From assembly GCF_014207985.1 (NCBI RefSeq), contig NZ_JACHMI010000001.1, positions 12,011,001 to 12,075,000 of the forward strand: a stretch of DNA of 64,000 bases. Direction: 5' to 3'. The position numbers were made by a program, and so were the translations under genes. Positions 34,102 to 48,037 of this stretch are shown here, one piece after another (position 1 is the stretch's first letter; each line of letters starts with the position of its first letter). The notes beneath the pieces are model-generated. The model searched no databases and was not told the DNA's origin. It saw only the letters and a program-made list of their open reading frames with translations. Origin of the DNA: Nonomuraea rubra (lineage in GTDB: Bacteria > Actinomycetota > Actinomycetes > Streptosporangiales > Streptosporangiaceae).

Positions 34102-34992
34102 TCAGCCGCGCGACATCAGCGAGCGGAGGAAGAAGGCCAGGTTGCGGGGGCGTTCGGCCAGGCGCCGCATGAGGTAGGCGTACCAGTCGGACCCGTAGGG
34201 GACGTAGACGCGCATCCGCGCTCCCAGCCCGGCCAGGCGCGCCTGCTCGTCGGGGCGCACGCCGTACAACATCTGGTACTCGAACCCGCTCAGGTCGCGC
34301 CCGTCGAGCACCGCCAGCGCGGAGGCGATCCGCAGCAGCCGCGGGTCGTGGGTGGCGACCATCGGGTAGCCGGTGCCGGCCATCAGCACCTTCAGGCACC
34401 GTACGTAGGAGCGGTCGATGTCGGCGGGCCTGGTGTACGCGCCGGGCGCCGTGTACGCCCCCTTGCACAATCGCACCCTCGCCCCGCCGAGCTTCTCGCA
34501 GCGGTCGAGCGAGTCCGGCAGGTACGCCTGCACGACCACCCCCACGTCGGGATGTTCCCTGCGCAGCGCGGCGTGCACGGCGTGCAGCCCGGGGATCGTG
34601 TCGTGCTCCTCGGCGTCGAGCGTGACCGTGACGCCCCTGCCCGCCGCGGCGGCGCAGATGGTGGCGGCGTTGGCGAGCGCGAGCGACTGCGACTGCCGCA
34701 GCCCCAGCGCGGTGAGCTTGACCGACACGTCGGAGCCCGCGGGCAGCAGGTCGAGCAGCGCGACGTAGGTCGCGACGGCCGCCTCGGCCTGGGCCGGGTC
34801 GTTCACCTCCTCGCCGAGGTGGTCGACGCTGACCAGCAGCCCGTCGCGGGTCAGCGCGCCGACCACGGCCCCGATGTCGTCGGCGACGTACCGCCTGACC
34901 ACGTCCGCGGTCAGCGGTGAGGTGGTGACGAGCCGTTCGGCGCGCCGGCTCTTCGAAAGGGCGAGCATGGCCTGTCGGAGCACGCGAACCAC
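34102..34992 (-). CDS. Proline dehydrogenase (stand-alone PutA PRODH domain)
   Basis: 296 residues from GTG 34992 (AGGTGA 5 nt upstream; longer and shorter in-frame GTG/ATG codons exist). FAD-dependent oxidation of proline to pyrroline-5-carboxylate on a (beta-alpha)8 barrel. Recognisable: LVSVDHLGEEV, VSVKLTALGL, VTLDAEEHDTI, VVVQAYLPDS, VRLCKGAY, VATHDPRLL and FEYQMLYGVR, the usual PRODH motif order. It lacks the P5C dehydrogenase half, normally supplied by a separate gene not in this window. Confidence 0.94.
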   Translation of the reverse strand: MVRVLRQAMLALSKSRRAERLVTTSPLTADVVRRYVADDIGAVVGALTRDGLLVSVDHLGEEVNDPAQAEAAVATYVALLDLLPAGSDVSVKLTALGLRQSQSLALANAATICAAAAGRGVTVTLDAEEHDTIPGLHAVHAALRREHPDVGVVVQAYLPDSLDRCEKLGGARVRLCKGAYTAPGAYTRPADIDRSYVRCLKVLMAGTGYPMVATHDPRLLRIASALAVLDGRDLSGFEYQMLYGVRPDEQARLAGLGARMRVYVPYGSDWYAYLMRRLAERPRNLAFFLRSLMSRG

Positions 34993-35036
34993 ACTAGTCA
35001 CCTGAACCGCCGGGCGCTGTGGTCCGTCGTAAGGGT

Positions 35037-35510
35037 ATGCGGACAATGACAGCGACTCTCCTGGCCGGATGTCTGGCGCTCGCCACGGGCTGCGGCTCGG
35101 CGGCCCCGCCGGCCGAGCGGGCCTCCACCTCGGCCGCGCAGAAGCCTCCTGCCGTGTCGAACCCGGTCGTGTCGAGCCCGGTGACCACCGGCCCGGCGAC
35201 GAAGGACCCCCAGCCGGTCAAGCCGACGGGCAACGCCATCAACGTCCACAAGATCCGCTGGACCAAGGCCAAGGCGGTCTCGAAGGGCAAGAAGGTGCAG
35301 CTCACCTGGTGGTCGGGGGTGGAGCCGTGCACGGTGCTCGACCGGGTCAAGGTCAAGGAGACCGGCAAGAAGGTCACGATCACCCTGTACGAGGGCACGT
35401 CCCCCAAGGCGAAGAACATGTCGTGCATCATGATCGCGGTCGAGAAGACGACGACCGTCAAGCTTAAGAGCTCCCTGGGCAAGCGCAAGATCGTGGACGG
35501 CGCGAAGTAG
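35037..35510 (+). CDS. Small secreted lipoprotein of unknown function
   Basis: 157 residues. MRTMTATLLAGCLALATGCG has a lipobox (LATGC), followed by a ~50-residue Pro/Ala/Thr-rich, probably disordered linker, then a Lys-rich ~90-residue domain with two Cys that could form a disulphide (VEPCTVLDRVKVKETG; MSCIMIAVEKTTTVKL). AAGGG precedes the ATG. It is divergent from proline dehydrogenase with only 44 nt between starts. No known family is recognised. Confidence 0.8.
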   Translation: MRTMTATLLAGCLALATGCGSAAPPAERASTSAAQKPPAVSNPVVSSPVTTGPATKDPQPVKPTGNAINVHKIRWTKAKAVSKGKKVQLTWWSGVEPCTVLDRVKVKETGKKVTITLYEGTSPKAKNMSCIMIAVEKTTTVKLKSSLGKRKIVDGAK

Positions 35511-35545
35511 CGAAATGTCCACTTACGGACAACCCCAGTGACAAA

Positions 35546-35573
35546 TGATCGATTACTTGCGATACATCGATCA
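35546..35573. promoter_or_regulatory. 28-nt inverted repeat upstream of sugar dehydrogenase gene
   Basis: Arms TGATCGAT (35546-35553) and ATCGATCA (35566-35573) are perfect complements with a 12-nt spacer, 55 nt before the GTG start. A smaller TGTCC/GGACA repeat lies at 35516-35531. Operator-like placement in the only intergenic space. Confidence 0.45.
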
Positions 35574-35628
35574 GAACACCATGGCGTGGGGGCGCCGGGG
35601 GTGATGTCACGCTCCAATGGGGGGATCC

Positions 35629-38600
35629 GTGAGACGGCTTTTACGTTGCTTGATGTCCGCTGCCCTGATCGTCACCAGCCTCGTCGCGCTGGCGCCCCAG
35701 GCGGTCGCCCTGCCCCAGCGCTTCCAGAAGCAGACCGTCTTCAGCGGGCTGACGAGCCCGACCAACGTGGAGTTCGCCGCCGACGGCCGCGTGTTCGTGG
35801 CCGAGAAGGGCGGCTACATCAAGGTCTTCGACTCGCTCACGGACACCACGCCCACCGTGTACGCCGACCTGCGCACCCGGGTGCACGACTTCTGGGACCG
35901 CGGCCTGCTGGGCCTGGCCCTGCACCCCGACTTCCCCGACGACCCGCGCGTCTACGTGCTCTACTCCTACGACGCCGAGCCCGGCGGCAGCGCCCCCCGC
36001 TGGGGCCAGGTGAACGACGACTACGACGAGTGCCCCTCGCCTCCCGGGCCGACCGCGGACGGCTGCCGCATCACCGGCCGCCTGTCCGTCATCTCCCCCT
36101 CGGGCGCGGAGACGCCGCTGATCACCGACTGGTGCCAGCAGTATCCGAGCCACTCGGTCGGCGACCTGCAGTTCGGCCGCGACGGCGCGCTCTACGCCTC
36201 GGCCGGTGACGGCGCCAGCTTCCAGTTCGCCGACTACGGCCAGGACAACCTGACCGGCTCCGACGTGGTGCCGGACAACCCGTGCGGCGACCCGCCGAAC
36301 GCGGTGGGCACCGCGCTGAGCCCGCCCGCCGCCGAGGGCGGTGCCCTGCGGTCCCAGGACGTCCGGACGAACGGGGACCCGGCCGGCCTGTCCGGCTCCA
36401 TCATCCGGATAAATCCGGACACGGGGGCTGCCGCCTCCGGCAACCCGAACGCGGGCAGCTCCGACCCCAACGTCGCCAGGATCGTCGCCCACGGCCTGCG
36501 CAACCCGTTCCGCATCACCCACCGCCCCGGCACGGACGAGATCTGGTCCGGCGAGGTCGGCTGGGGCACGTACGAGGAGATCAACCGCGTCGTCAACCCG
36601 ACGGCCGGCGTGGCCAACTTCGGCTGGCCCTGCTACGAGGGCGGCTCCAGGGAGGACGGCTACGACGCGCTCAACCTCACCCTCTGCGAGAACCTCTACT
36701 CGGCCGGCGCCACCGCGCACGCCCAGCCGTTCTACGCCTGGAACCACGGCCAGCGCCTCTACCCCGGCGACACCTGCTCGCCCGGCGGCCAGTCCTCCTC
36801 CAGCGGCGTCGCCTTCTACGAGGGCGGCACGTACCCGGAGTCGTACGACGGCGCCCTGTTCTTCTCCGACTACAGCCGCAAGTGCGTCTGGGCGATGACC
36901 AAGGGCGCGAACGGCCTGCCCGATCCGGCGACGGTGACCACGTTCGACGCCGGCATCGGCACGGTCGAGCTGGAGACCGGCCCGAACGGCGACCTGTTCG
37001 CTGTCGACTACGACAACGGCTCGATCGTCCGCTACCTCTACAACAACGCGCCGCCCACGGCCGTCATCAGCGCCTCGCCCACCTCGGGCGCCGCCCCGCT
37101 GACGGTGAACTTCTCCGCCGCCGGCTCGACGGACGCCGACGGCGACCCCGTCACCTACGCCTGGGACCTCGACGGCGACGGCGAGCTCGACGACTCCACC
37201 TCGGCCACGCCGTCACGCACGTACACGCAGACCGGCTCGTACGTGGTCGCGCTGCGCGTGAAGGACGACAAGGGCGGCCAGGGGGACGCCACGGTCACCG
37301 TCAACGTGGGCAACACCGCGCCCACTGCGGCGATCACCACGCCGTCGTCCGCGGCCACGTGGGCGGTCGGCGACACGATCGGCTTCTCGGGCACCGGCAC
37401 GGACCCGGAGGAAGGCTCGATCCCCGGCTCCCGCATGACCTGGACCCTGATCATGCACCACTGCCCCGGCGCCTGCCACGAGCACGAGATCACCAGGTAC
37501 ACCGGCGCTTCCGGCTCCTTCCAGGCCCCTGACCACGAGTACCCGTCGCACCTGGAGCTGCGCCTGACCGTGACGGACCAGCACGGCCTGACCGACACCA
37601 AGAGCGTGCTGCTGCAGCCGAAGACCGTGAACCTCACCTTCCAGACCGACCCGCCCGGCCTCCAGCTCGGCTTCAACCAGGAGCAGACGGTGGCGCCGTT
37701 CACCAGGACGGTGATCGTGGGCTCCAGCAACTCGGTCACGGCCCCGTCCCCGCAGGGTGAGCACGCCTTCGAGTCCTGGTCGGACGGCGGCGCGGCGACG
37801 CACAACCTGGTCGCGCCGGCCACGGCGACGACGTACACGGCGGCGTACGAGGCCGTGCAGACCCCGCCGGGCCTGGTGGCGGCCTACAGCATGAACGAGA
37901 ACGCGGGCTCCACCATCGCCGACTCCGCAGGGACCAACACCGGCACCCTCACCAGCACCACCTGGTCGGCCACCGGCAAGTACGGCCCCGCCCTGTCCTT
38001 CAACGGCACCTCCAGCTGGGTCACCGTCAACGACGCCCCCAACCTCCGCCTCACCACCGGCATGACCCTCGAAGCCTGGGTCAACCCCACCACCGTCAAC
38101 AGCTGGCGCACCGTCATCATGAAGCAGTACACCGGCGACCTCGCCTACGTCCTGTCCGCCGGAAGCGACAGCAACCGCCCCCACACGGTCATCCACACCA
38201 CCGGCGAAGTCGGCACAGGCGGCACCGCCTCCCTCCCCCTCAACACGTGGTCCCACCTGGCGGCCACCTACGACGGCACCACCCTCCGCCTCTACGTCAA
38301 CGGCGTCCTCACGAGCGAACGCACCGCCGGAGGACCCATCCGCACCGACAACGGCGTGCTCCGCATCGGCGGCAACAGCCTCTGGGGCGAGTACTTCAAC
38401 GGCCTCATCGACGAAGTCCGCATCTACAACCGCGCACTCAACGCCGTCCAGATCCAGACCGACATGAACACCCCGATCGGCGCGGAACCCGAACCCGACA
38501 CGCAGGCGCCCACCGCCCCCGGCTCGCCCGCCGCCACCGGCGGCCCCGGCAGCGCCCAGCTCACCTGGACCGCGGCCACGGACAACGTGGGCGTCGAGGG

Positions 38601-39417
38601 GTACACGGTGCACCGGTCCACGACCCCCGGGTTCACGCCGTCGGGCGTGAACCAGGTGGGCTCCGCACAGGCCACCTCGTTCACCGACGCCGGGCTGGCC
38701 GCCGGGACGTACTACTACCGGATCCGCGCGTTCGACGCGGCCAGCAACCTGAGCCCGGCCTCGCCCGAGGTCTCCGCCACCGTCACCACGCCTCCGGCCA
38801 ACCCGGGCCTGGTGGCGGCGTACGGAATGAACGAGAACGCGGGCTCCACCATCGCCGACTCCGCAGGGACCAACACCGGCACCCTCGCCAACACCACCTG
38901 GTCGGCCACCGGCAAGTACGGCCCCGCCCTGTCCTTCAACGGCACCTCCAGCTGGGTCACCGTCAACGACGCCCCCAACCTCCGCCTCACCACCGGCATG
39001 ACCCTCGAAGCCTGGGTCAACCCCACCACCGTCAACAGCTGGCGCACCGTCATCATGAAGCAGTACACCGGCGACCTCGCCTACGTCCTGTCCGCCGGAA
39101 GCGACAGCAACCGCCCCCACACGGTCATCCACACCACCGGCGAAGTCGGCACCGGCGGCACCGCCTCCCTCCCCCTCAACACGTGGTCCCACCTGGCGGC
39201 CACCTACGACGGCACCACCCTCCGCCTCTACGTCAACGGCGTCCTCACGAGCGAACGCACCGCAGGAGGACCCATCCGCACCGACAACGGCGTGCTCCGC
39301 ATCGGCGGCAACAGCCTCTGGGGCGAGTACTTCAACGGCCTCATCGACGAAGTCCGCATCTACAACCGCGCACTCAACGCCGTCCAGATCCAGACCGACA
39401 TGAGCACCCCACTCTGA
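35629..39417 (+). CDS. Secreted PQQ-dependent sugar (sorbosone-type) dehydrogenase with PKD, FN3 and two LamG domains
   Basis: 1262 residues. GTG start with GGGGGG close upstream (an ATG at 35617 adds four residues). Signal peptide to about residue 28 (VALAPQAVA). ~30-475 is the GSDH/PQQ beta-propeller (LTSPTNVEFAADGRVFVAEK, RDGALYASAGDG, AHGLRNPFRITHRPGTDEIW, LFSDYSRKCVW-type stretches). PKD follows (~477-565, AAPLTVNFSAAGSTDADGDP), an unassigned beta-rich region (~570-740), LamG 1 (~747-946), FN3 (~957-1050) and LamG 2 (~1061-1260). It probably oxidises sugars while docking on polysaccharides. The LamG modules are almost identical in DNA. Confidence 0.92.
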   Translation: MRRLLRCLMSAALIVTSLVALAPQAVALPQRFQKQTVFSGLTSPTNVEFAADGRVFVAEKGGYIKVFDSLTDTTPTVYADLRTRVHDFWDRGLLGLALHPDFPDDPRVYVLYSYDAEPGGSAPRWGQVNDDYDECPSPPGPTADGCRITGRLSVISPSGAETPLITDWCQQYPSHSVGDLQFGRDGALYASAGDGASFQFADYGQDNLTGSDVVPDNPCGDPPNAVGTALSPPAAEGGALRSQDVRTNGDPAGLSGSIIRINPDTGAAASGNPNAGSSDPNVARIVAHGLRNPFRITHRPGTDEIWSGEVGWGTYEEINRVVNPTAGVANFGWPCYEGGSREDGYDALNLTLCENLYSAGATAHAQPFYAWNHGQRLYPGDTCSPGGQSSSSGVAFYEGGTYPESYDGALFFSDYSRKCVWAMTKGANGLPDPATVTTFDAGIGTVELETGPNGDLFAVDYDNGSIVRYLYNNAPPTAVISASPTSGAAPLTVNFSAAGSTDADGDPVTYAWDLDGDGELDDSTSATPSRTYTQTGSYVVALRVKDDKGGQGDATVTVNVGNTAPTAAITTPSSAATWAVGDTIGFSGTGTDPEEGSIPGSRMTWTLIMHHCPGACHEHEITRYTGASGSFQAPDHEYPSHLELRLTVTDQHGLTDTKSVLLQPKTVNLTFQTDPPGLQLGFNQEQTVAPFTRTVIVGSSNSVTAPSPQGEHAFESWSDGGAATHNLVAPATATTYTAAYEAVQTPPGLVAAYSMNENAGSTIADSAGTNTGTLTSTTWSATGKYGPALSFNGTSSWVTVNDAPNLRLTTGMTLEAWVNPTTVNSWRTVIMKQYTGDLAYVLSAGSDSNRPHTVIHTTGEVGTGGTASLPLNTWSHLAATYDGTTLRLYVNGVLTSERTAGGPIRTDNGVLRIGGNSLWGEYFNGLIDEVRIYNRALNAVQIQTDMNTPIGAEPEPDTQAPTAPGSPAATGGPGSAQLTWTAATDNVGVEGYTVHRSTTPGFTPSGVNQVGSAQATSFTDAGLAAGTYYYRIRAFDAASNLSPASPEVSATVTTPPANPGLVAAYGMNENAGSTIADSAGTNTGTLANTTWSATGKYGPALSFNGTSSWVTVNDAPNLRLTTGMTLEAWVNPTTVNSWRTVIMKQYTGDLAYVLSAGSDSNRPHTVIHTTGEVGTGGTASLPLNTWSHLAATYDGTTLRLYVNGVLTSERTAGGPIRTDNGVLRIGGNSLWGEYFNGLIDEVRIYNRALNAVQIQTDMSTPL
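37871..38474 (+). repeat. LamG module copy 1, duplicated in the sugar dehydrogenase gene
   Basis: About 604 nt repeated at 38807-39410, exactly 936 nt (312 codons) further on. By eye I count about nine differences, most within the first 80 nt, so identity is near 98-99%, including silent positions. Indicates recent duplication or gene conversion. Confidence 0.95.
38807..39410 (+). repeat. LamG module copy 2
   Basis: Second copy of the 37871-38474 module, in the same frame and ending seven nt before the gene's stop. The intervening ~330 nt encode the FN3 domain, so the duplicated cassette may have been LamG plus linker. Confidence 0.95.
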
Positions 39418-39579
39418 AGCCATTCCCGATAGCGGACCCCCGGCGACGCGCCCACCGTTCCGGGGGTCCGCGCCTGTCCGGAGGAGGAACCCCGTACCTT
39501 CCGGATCCGTTACGCGTGTTGTGTGCAAAAACGCGCCGGTTCCTCCCCTGCCGGCGGGAATGCTTTCACGCTCATCGAG

Positions 39580-39600
39580 GTTGAGTCGGGTAGGCTCAAG
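39580..39600. promoter_or_regulatory. HAIR element 1 (HspR operator) upstream of dnaK
   Basis: GTTGAGT-N7-GCTCAAG (39580-39600) matches the HspR-associated inverted repeat CTTGAGT-N7-ACTCAAG at 12 of 14 arm positions. It lies upstream of the -35 box of the dnaK promoter. Confidence 0.85.
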
Positions 39601-39604
39601 TCGT

Positions 39605-41546
<1,942 letters not shown>

Positions 41547-41547
<1 letters not shown>

Positions 41548-42134
41548 TGCCGCCGCGTGACAACGGGCACGAGGAGCCGGTGATCCGCGACAACCGCAAG
41601 ATCGACCCGGAGACGGGTCAGGTCAGGGAGTCCGCCCCCGCCGAGGAGGCGCCCGAGGCGCCTGCCGGCTACGGCAACGGCGAGCTGGAGGCCCAGCTCG
41701 CCGAGCGGACCGCGGACCTCCAGCGCCTCCAGGCCGAGTACGTCAACTACCGCAGGCGCGTCGAGCGCGACCGGGCCGCGGTGCGCGAGCAGGCGGTCGC
41801 CGGAGCGCTGACCGAGCTGCTGCCCGTGCTCGACGACATCGGCAGGGCCCGCGACCACGGTGAGCTGACCGGCGGCTTCGCGAAGGTGGCGGAGTCGCTG
41901 GAGTCGGCGCTCACCAAGCTCGGCCTCAGCGCCTTCGGGCAGAAGGGCGAGCCGTTCGACCCGACCGTCCACGAGGCGCTGATGCACAGCTATTCGCCGG
42001 ACGTGAGCGAGCCAACGGCCGTCGAAGTGTTGCAGCCTGGATACCGGATGGGTGACAGGGTGCTGCGCCCGGCGCGGGTGGCCGTCGCCGAGCCCGAGGA
42101 CGCCCCTGCCGCGTCCGATGACGACGAAAACTAA
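41547..42134 (+). CDS. grpE: Nucleotide exchange factor GrpE
   Basis: 195 residues. The N-terminal ~55 residues are acidic and disordered, then a long coiled coil (QLAERTADLQRLQAEYVNYR, RRVERDRAAVREQAVAGALT) and the C-terminal beta-wing (FDPTVHEALMHSYSPDVSEP, YRMGDRVLRPARVAVAE). Drives ADP release from DnaK. The ATG shares the TGATG overlap with dnaK; a GTG one codon earlier is less likely. dnaJ follows after 23 nt. Confidence 0.95.
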
Positions 42135-42157
42135 GGCATTAGGACGAAGGGCCGTAG

Positions 42158-43339
42158 ATGAGCACCAAGGACTACCTGGAAAAGGACTACTACGCCGTCC
42201 TTGGTGTGCCCAAGACCGCCACCGCCGACGAGATCAAGAAGGCCTACCGGAAGCTGGCCAGGCAGTACCACCCCGACACCAACCAGGGCGACGCCACCAA
42301 GGAGACCAAGTTCAAGGAGGTCTCCGAGGCGTACGACGTCCTGTCCGACAGCAAGCGCCGCAAGGAGTACGACGAGGCGCGCACGCTGTTCGGGTCCGGG
42401 GTGGGCGGCCAGCGTCCTGGCGGTGGCGGTTTCCCGTTCGACTTCGGTGACCTGTTCGGGGGCACCGGCCAGCAGACCGGTCAGGGCGGGAGCGCGGGTG
42501 AGCGGCTCGGCGACCTGTTCGGCGGGCTGTTCAACCGCGGTGGCGGCGCCGGCCGCACCACCGGCACGACCCGCCCCCGGCGTGGCCAGGACGTCGAGTC
42601 CGAGGTGACGCTGACGTTCACCGAAGCCGTCGAGGGCACCACCGTGTCACTCAGGCTGACCAGCTCCGCCGCCTGCACCGCGTGCAGCGGCACCGGCGCC
42701 AAGGCGGGCACGACCCCCAGGGTCTGCCCCACCTGCGAGGGCACCGGCGCGGCCAGCCGCAACCTCGGCAACTTCGCCTTCTCCGAGCCCTGCCGCGACT
42801 GCAAGGGCCGCGGGCTGATCGTGGACGACCCCTGCCCCGTGTGCGAGGGCAGCGGCCGCGCCAAGAGCACCCGCACCATCCAGGCGCGCATTCCCGCGGG
42901 GGTGGCCGACGGCCAGCGGGTCAAGCTCAAGGGCAAGGGGGCGCCGGGCGAGAACGGCGGCCCGGCGGGCGATCTCTACATCCAGACGAACGTCAAGCCG
43001 CACGCCGTGTTCGGCCGGGCGGGTGACAACCTCACGATCACGGTTCCCGTGACGTTCACGGAGGCCGCTCTGGGTGCCGAGATCAAGGTGCCGATCCTCA
43101 AGGGCATGCCGGTCACGCTGCGCATTCCCGCGGGCACTCCGAACGGGCGCACGTTCCGCGTCCGCGGCAGGGGCGTCACCAGGAAGGACGGCACCAAGGG
43201 CGACCTGCTCGCCAGCGTCGAGGTGGTCGTGCCCAAGACGCTCGACGACAAGTCGCGCGAGCTGCTCAACGAGTTCAACACCGCGCACGCGAGCGACGAC
43301 CCGCGCGCCGAGCTCATTCAGCGAGCCAGAAGCGAGTAA
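42158..43339 (+). CDS. dnaJ: Chaperone protein DnaJ (type I)
   Basis: 393 residues. J domain (~10-75, HPD as QYHPDTNQ), a Gly/Phe-rich linker (~80-145, [20 protein letters not shown]), four zinc-finger CxxCxGxG repeats ([37 protein letters not shown]), then C-terminal substrate domains. Stimulates DnaK ATPase. The second of two zinc motifs starts are in normal spacing; length is normal for actinobacterial DnaJ1. hspR follows after 4 nt. Confidence 0.97.
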   Translation: MSTKDYLEKDYYAVLGVPKTATADEIKKAYRKLARQYHPDTNQGDATKETKFKEVSEAYDVLSDSKRRKEYDEARTLFGSGVGGQRPGGGGFPFDFGDLFGGTGQQTGQGGSAGERLGDLFGGLFNRGGGAGRTTGTTRPRRGQDVESEVTLTFTEAVEGTTVSLRLTSSAACTACSGTGAKAGTTPRVCPTCEGTGAASRNLGNFAFSEPCRDCKGRGLIVDDPCPVCEGSGRAKSTRTIQARIPAGVADGQRVKLKGKGAPGENGGPAGDLYIQTNVKPHAVFGRAGDNLTITVPVTFTEAALGAEIKVPILKGMPVTLRIPAGTPNGRTFRVRGRGVTRKDGTKGDLLASVEVVVPKTLDDKSRELLNEFNTAHASDDPRAELIQRARSE

Positions 43340-43343
43340 GCCG

Positions 43344-43694
43344 ATGGACGCCAACTATTTCGACCTGTCAGACGACACCCCTGTCTATGTGATCTCGGTG
43401 GCCGCGCAGCTGTCCGGGCTCCACCCGCAGACGCTGCGGCAGTACGACCGGCTCGGCCTGGTCAGTCCTGGCCGCACGGCGGGGCGCGGCCGCCTCTACT
43501 CCACGAGAGACATCATCCAGCTCCGCGAGGTGCAGCGGCTCTCCCAGGAAGAGGGCATCAACCTCGCGGGGATCAAGCGGATTCTCGAGCTCGAGAACGA
43601 AGCCCTGCGGCTGCGCGAAGAGGTTCACCGCCTGCGCGCAGAGATGCGCATGGTCAGAGCCCTGATCCGCTACGAGCTGCCACCGGGGGCCTAG
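43344..43694 (+). CDS. hspR: Heat shock repressor HspR (MerR family)
   Basis: 116 residues. MerR-type winged [43 protein letters not shown], followed by a helical dimerisation region ([20 protein letters not shown]). HspR binds HAIR elements with DnaK as co-repressor, closing a feedback loop. Two HAIR sites lie before dnaK in the same operon. clpB starts 5 nt after its stop. Confidence 0.97.
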   Translation: MDANYFDLSDDTPVYVISVAAQLSGLHPQTLRQYDRLGLVSPGRTAGRGRLYSTRDIIQLREVQRLSQEEGINLAGIKRILELENEALRLREEVHRLRAEMRMVRALIRYELPPGA

Positions 43695-43698
43695 AAGG

Positions 43699-46272
<2,574 letters not shown>

Positions 46273-46283
46273 CCCGGTCCGCA

Positions 46284-46320
46284 CCGGAGCCCGGGGATCC
46301 AGGCGATCCCCGGGCTCCGG
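46284..46320 (+). terminator. Terminator of the dnaK-clpB operon
   Basis: A perfect 16-bp stem: CCGGAGCCCGGGGATC (46284-46299), 5-nt loop, GATCCCCGGGCTCCGG (46305-46320). It begins 12 nt after the clpB stop. No T-run follows, typical of high-GC actinomycete terminators. Confidence 0.9.
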
Positions 46321-46458
46321 CGTGTCACGGCACGGTCATCGGCCCCCCCGCTCGGTAAGGTTCGCCCCACTCTTCGGACAAGCCACGCTCCTCCGGTCCC
46401 GCGGGTGACTACGGTCAGCGTTCGTCAGATCACCGACATCGACTCAGGGGGACGTGCG

Positions 46459-47166
46459 GTGTCATTCCAGAAGTTCCGGAGCATGATCGCGGTGGCCGCT
46501 CTGACCGCCGGCGTGAGCTGGCTGTTCACCGGCGCCTCCATGGCCGGCAATTGCACGGAGACCGCCGTGCTGTCGCCCAGCTCGGCCGTCTCGACCTGTG
46601 GCGACCCGACCTCGCTGCACATCGAGCAGAGCGGCAACGCGGGCAGCCGCATGATCACCAGCGAGAGCAACAAGCTGGCCATGGCGGCCGGCGAGATGGC
46701 CAGGTACTTCGGCCACACCGGCCTGGCGGCGGGCAAGGAGGTGGTGGACATGGCGGATCTCGGCGGCGTGGGGGCCACCTGGGGCCTGACCTCGCTGTTC
46801 TCGGCCTCTCCCGCGCTCTTCCCCACGATGCCGGGCCCGGCGGGGGTCGCGGACCTGGCGACCATGGCGAACCTGCCGCCGCTGCCGCCGCTCCCGATGC
46901 TGCCCGAGGTGCCGGGGACGCCGCTGGACAGCAGGCTGCCGCACGAGATGACCGTGGGCCAGGGCCCCTACCACAACCGCGTCGTCGGCACCGGGCTCGA
47001 TTCGCCGCTGGGCCTGCAGCAGCCGGTCAGCGAGGTCAGCGCGGAGGTCATCGGCCAGGTGCTGCCGAAGGCGGTGGACAGCCTCGAAGGCATCTCCATC
47101 CTGCCGGGCGGCGGGTCCGGCGCGGCCGGGCTCACCGATGCCGTGGGCGGTCTCGGGCTGAAATGA
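46459..47166 (+). CDS. Secreted protein of unknown function
   Basis: 235 residues. GTG start with GGGGGA 8 nt upstream; signal peptide MSFQKFRSMIAVAALTAGVS followed by a WLFTGASMAGN cleavage region. The mature protein is low in charge, with Gly/Pro/Leu-rich stretches (PPLPPLPMLPEVPGTPLDSR) and two early cysteines (NCTETAVL, STCGDPTS) that could pair. No known domain is recognised. It is followed by a strong hairpin at 47221. Confidence 0.75.
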   Translation: MSFQKFRSMIAVAALTAGVSWLFTGASMAGNCTETAVLSPSSAVSTCGDPTSLHIEQSGNAGSRMITSESNKLAMAAGEMARYFGHTGLAAGKEVVDMADLGGVGATWGLTSLFSASPALFPTMPGPAGVADLATMANLPPLPPLPMLPEVPGTPLDSRLPHEMTVGQGPYHNRVVGTGLDSPLGLQQPVSEVSAEVIGQVLPKAVDSLEGISILPGGGSGAAGLTDAVGGLGLK

Positions 47167-47220
47167 GCCACCCTGCCCGGGCGTGGACCGTGCCTGCCAC
47201 GCCCGGCATCCCCTGGCCGA

Positions 47221-47266
47221 AGGGGTCGCGGTCCCGCCGAACGGACATGCGGGGACCGCGGCCCCT
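47221..47266. terminator. Long stem-loop between convergent genes
   Basis: AGGGGTCGCGGTCCCGC (47221-47237) pairs with GCGGGGACCGCGGCCCCT (47249-47266) apart from one mismatch and one bulge, with an 11-nt loop. It lies 55 nt after the secreted-protein stop and 76 nt before the convergent TPR-like gene end; it can serve both strands. Confidence 0.75.
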
Positions 47267-47341
47267 CCGGCGAGAGCGCCCCATGGGCATGGCTGAGCGA
47301 GCCCTGCCCAACCGGACGGGCTCAGCGGACGCGCGGCCGTC

Positions 47342-47872
47342 TCAGGAGACGAGCTCGTCCAGCTCGTCCTCGGGGAGCCCGAGATCGACCCTGATGCGGT
47401 AGCGGGTGCGCAGCAGCGCCACCTGCTCCGGATCGTTCTCGTCACACCGCAGGGCGGCCTGGGTGGCCCAGTCGAGGCCCCCCTGGAGATCGCCGTAGGC
47501 GACCAGCGTCTCGGCGATCGTGTGAGCCGTCGCCGTGGAGACGTTTCCCTCCGCGCGTATCGTCTCGATGACCTCCCTCGCCTCGTCCGGCCTGTCGAGC
47601 TCGAAGAGCGTGTCGGCGATGCCGGCACGCGGGTCGAAACCCGCCTCGCCACCGTCCTCGACCGCGCGCTGGAAACACTCCATCGCGCGCGCCGGCTGCC
47701 CCGCCGCTCGCCACTCCTCGGCGGCGAGAACCAGGATCGAAGCCCTGGACACGTCACCGGACGAATAGTCGAGCGCGACGTCGTACAGCCGGCTGGCCAG
47801 GGAATCGTGGTCGTCGGCCAACAGCGCCTGCTCAAGCAGACGATCAAGGTGCTCACGGGTCACATGCGCCAC
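47342..47872 (-). CDS. Tetratricopeptide repeat-like cytoplasmic protein
   Basis: 176 residues, GTG start. All-helical with degenerate TPR-like repeats (SRASILVLAAEEWRAAGQPA, RAMECFQRAVEDGGEAGFDP, VSTATAHTIAETLVAYGDLQ, GGLDWATQAALRCDENDPEQ). Such proteins act as protein-interaction scaffolds or in stress accounting; no partner is evident. It is divergent from a small membrane protein gene at 48038. Confidence 0.75.
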   Translation of the reverse strand: MAHVTREHLDRLLEQALLADDHDSLASRLYDVALDYSSGDVSRASILVLAAEEWRAAGQPARAMECFQRAVEDGGEAGFDPRAGIADTLFELDRPDEAREVIETIRAEGNVSTATAHTIAETLVAYGDLQGGLDWATQAALRCDENDPEQVALLRTRYRIRVDLGLPEDELDELVS

Positions 47873-48037
47873 ACCGCGAGACTACCGAGCCACCCGGGCC
47901 TTTGCCCGGTCAATCCACATCGCCGGTCATGCGCAAAACGGTAACGTCCCGCCCAAGCCTTCCGGCCAGAGGCGTGTCCGCGCAGGTCACAGGGCATATA
48001 CCAGTCACTTTGCCGCCACGCGAGCGGAGGGACTGTG

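Noticed and set aside
37871..39410. LamG repeat considered as an insertion sequence or transposon
   Set aside because: Repeats are in frame, encode the same protein domain and have no terminal inverted repeats or transposase.
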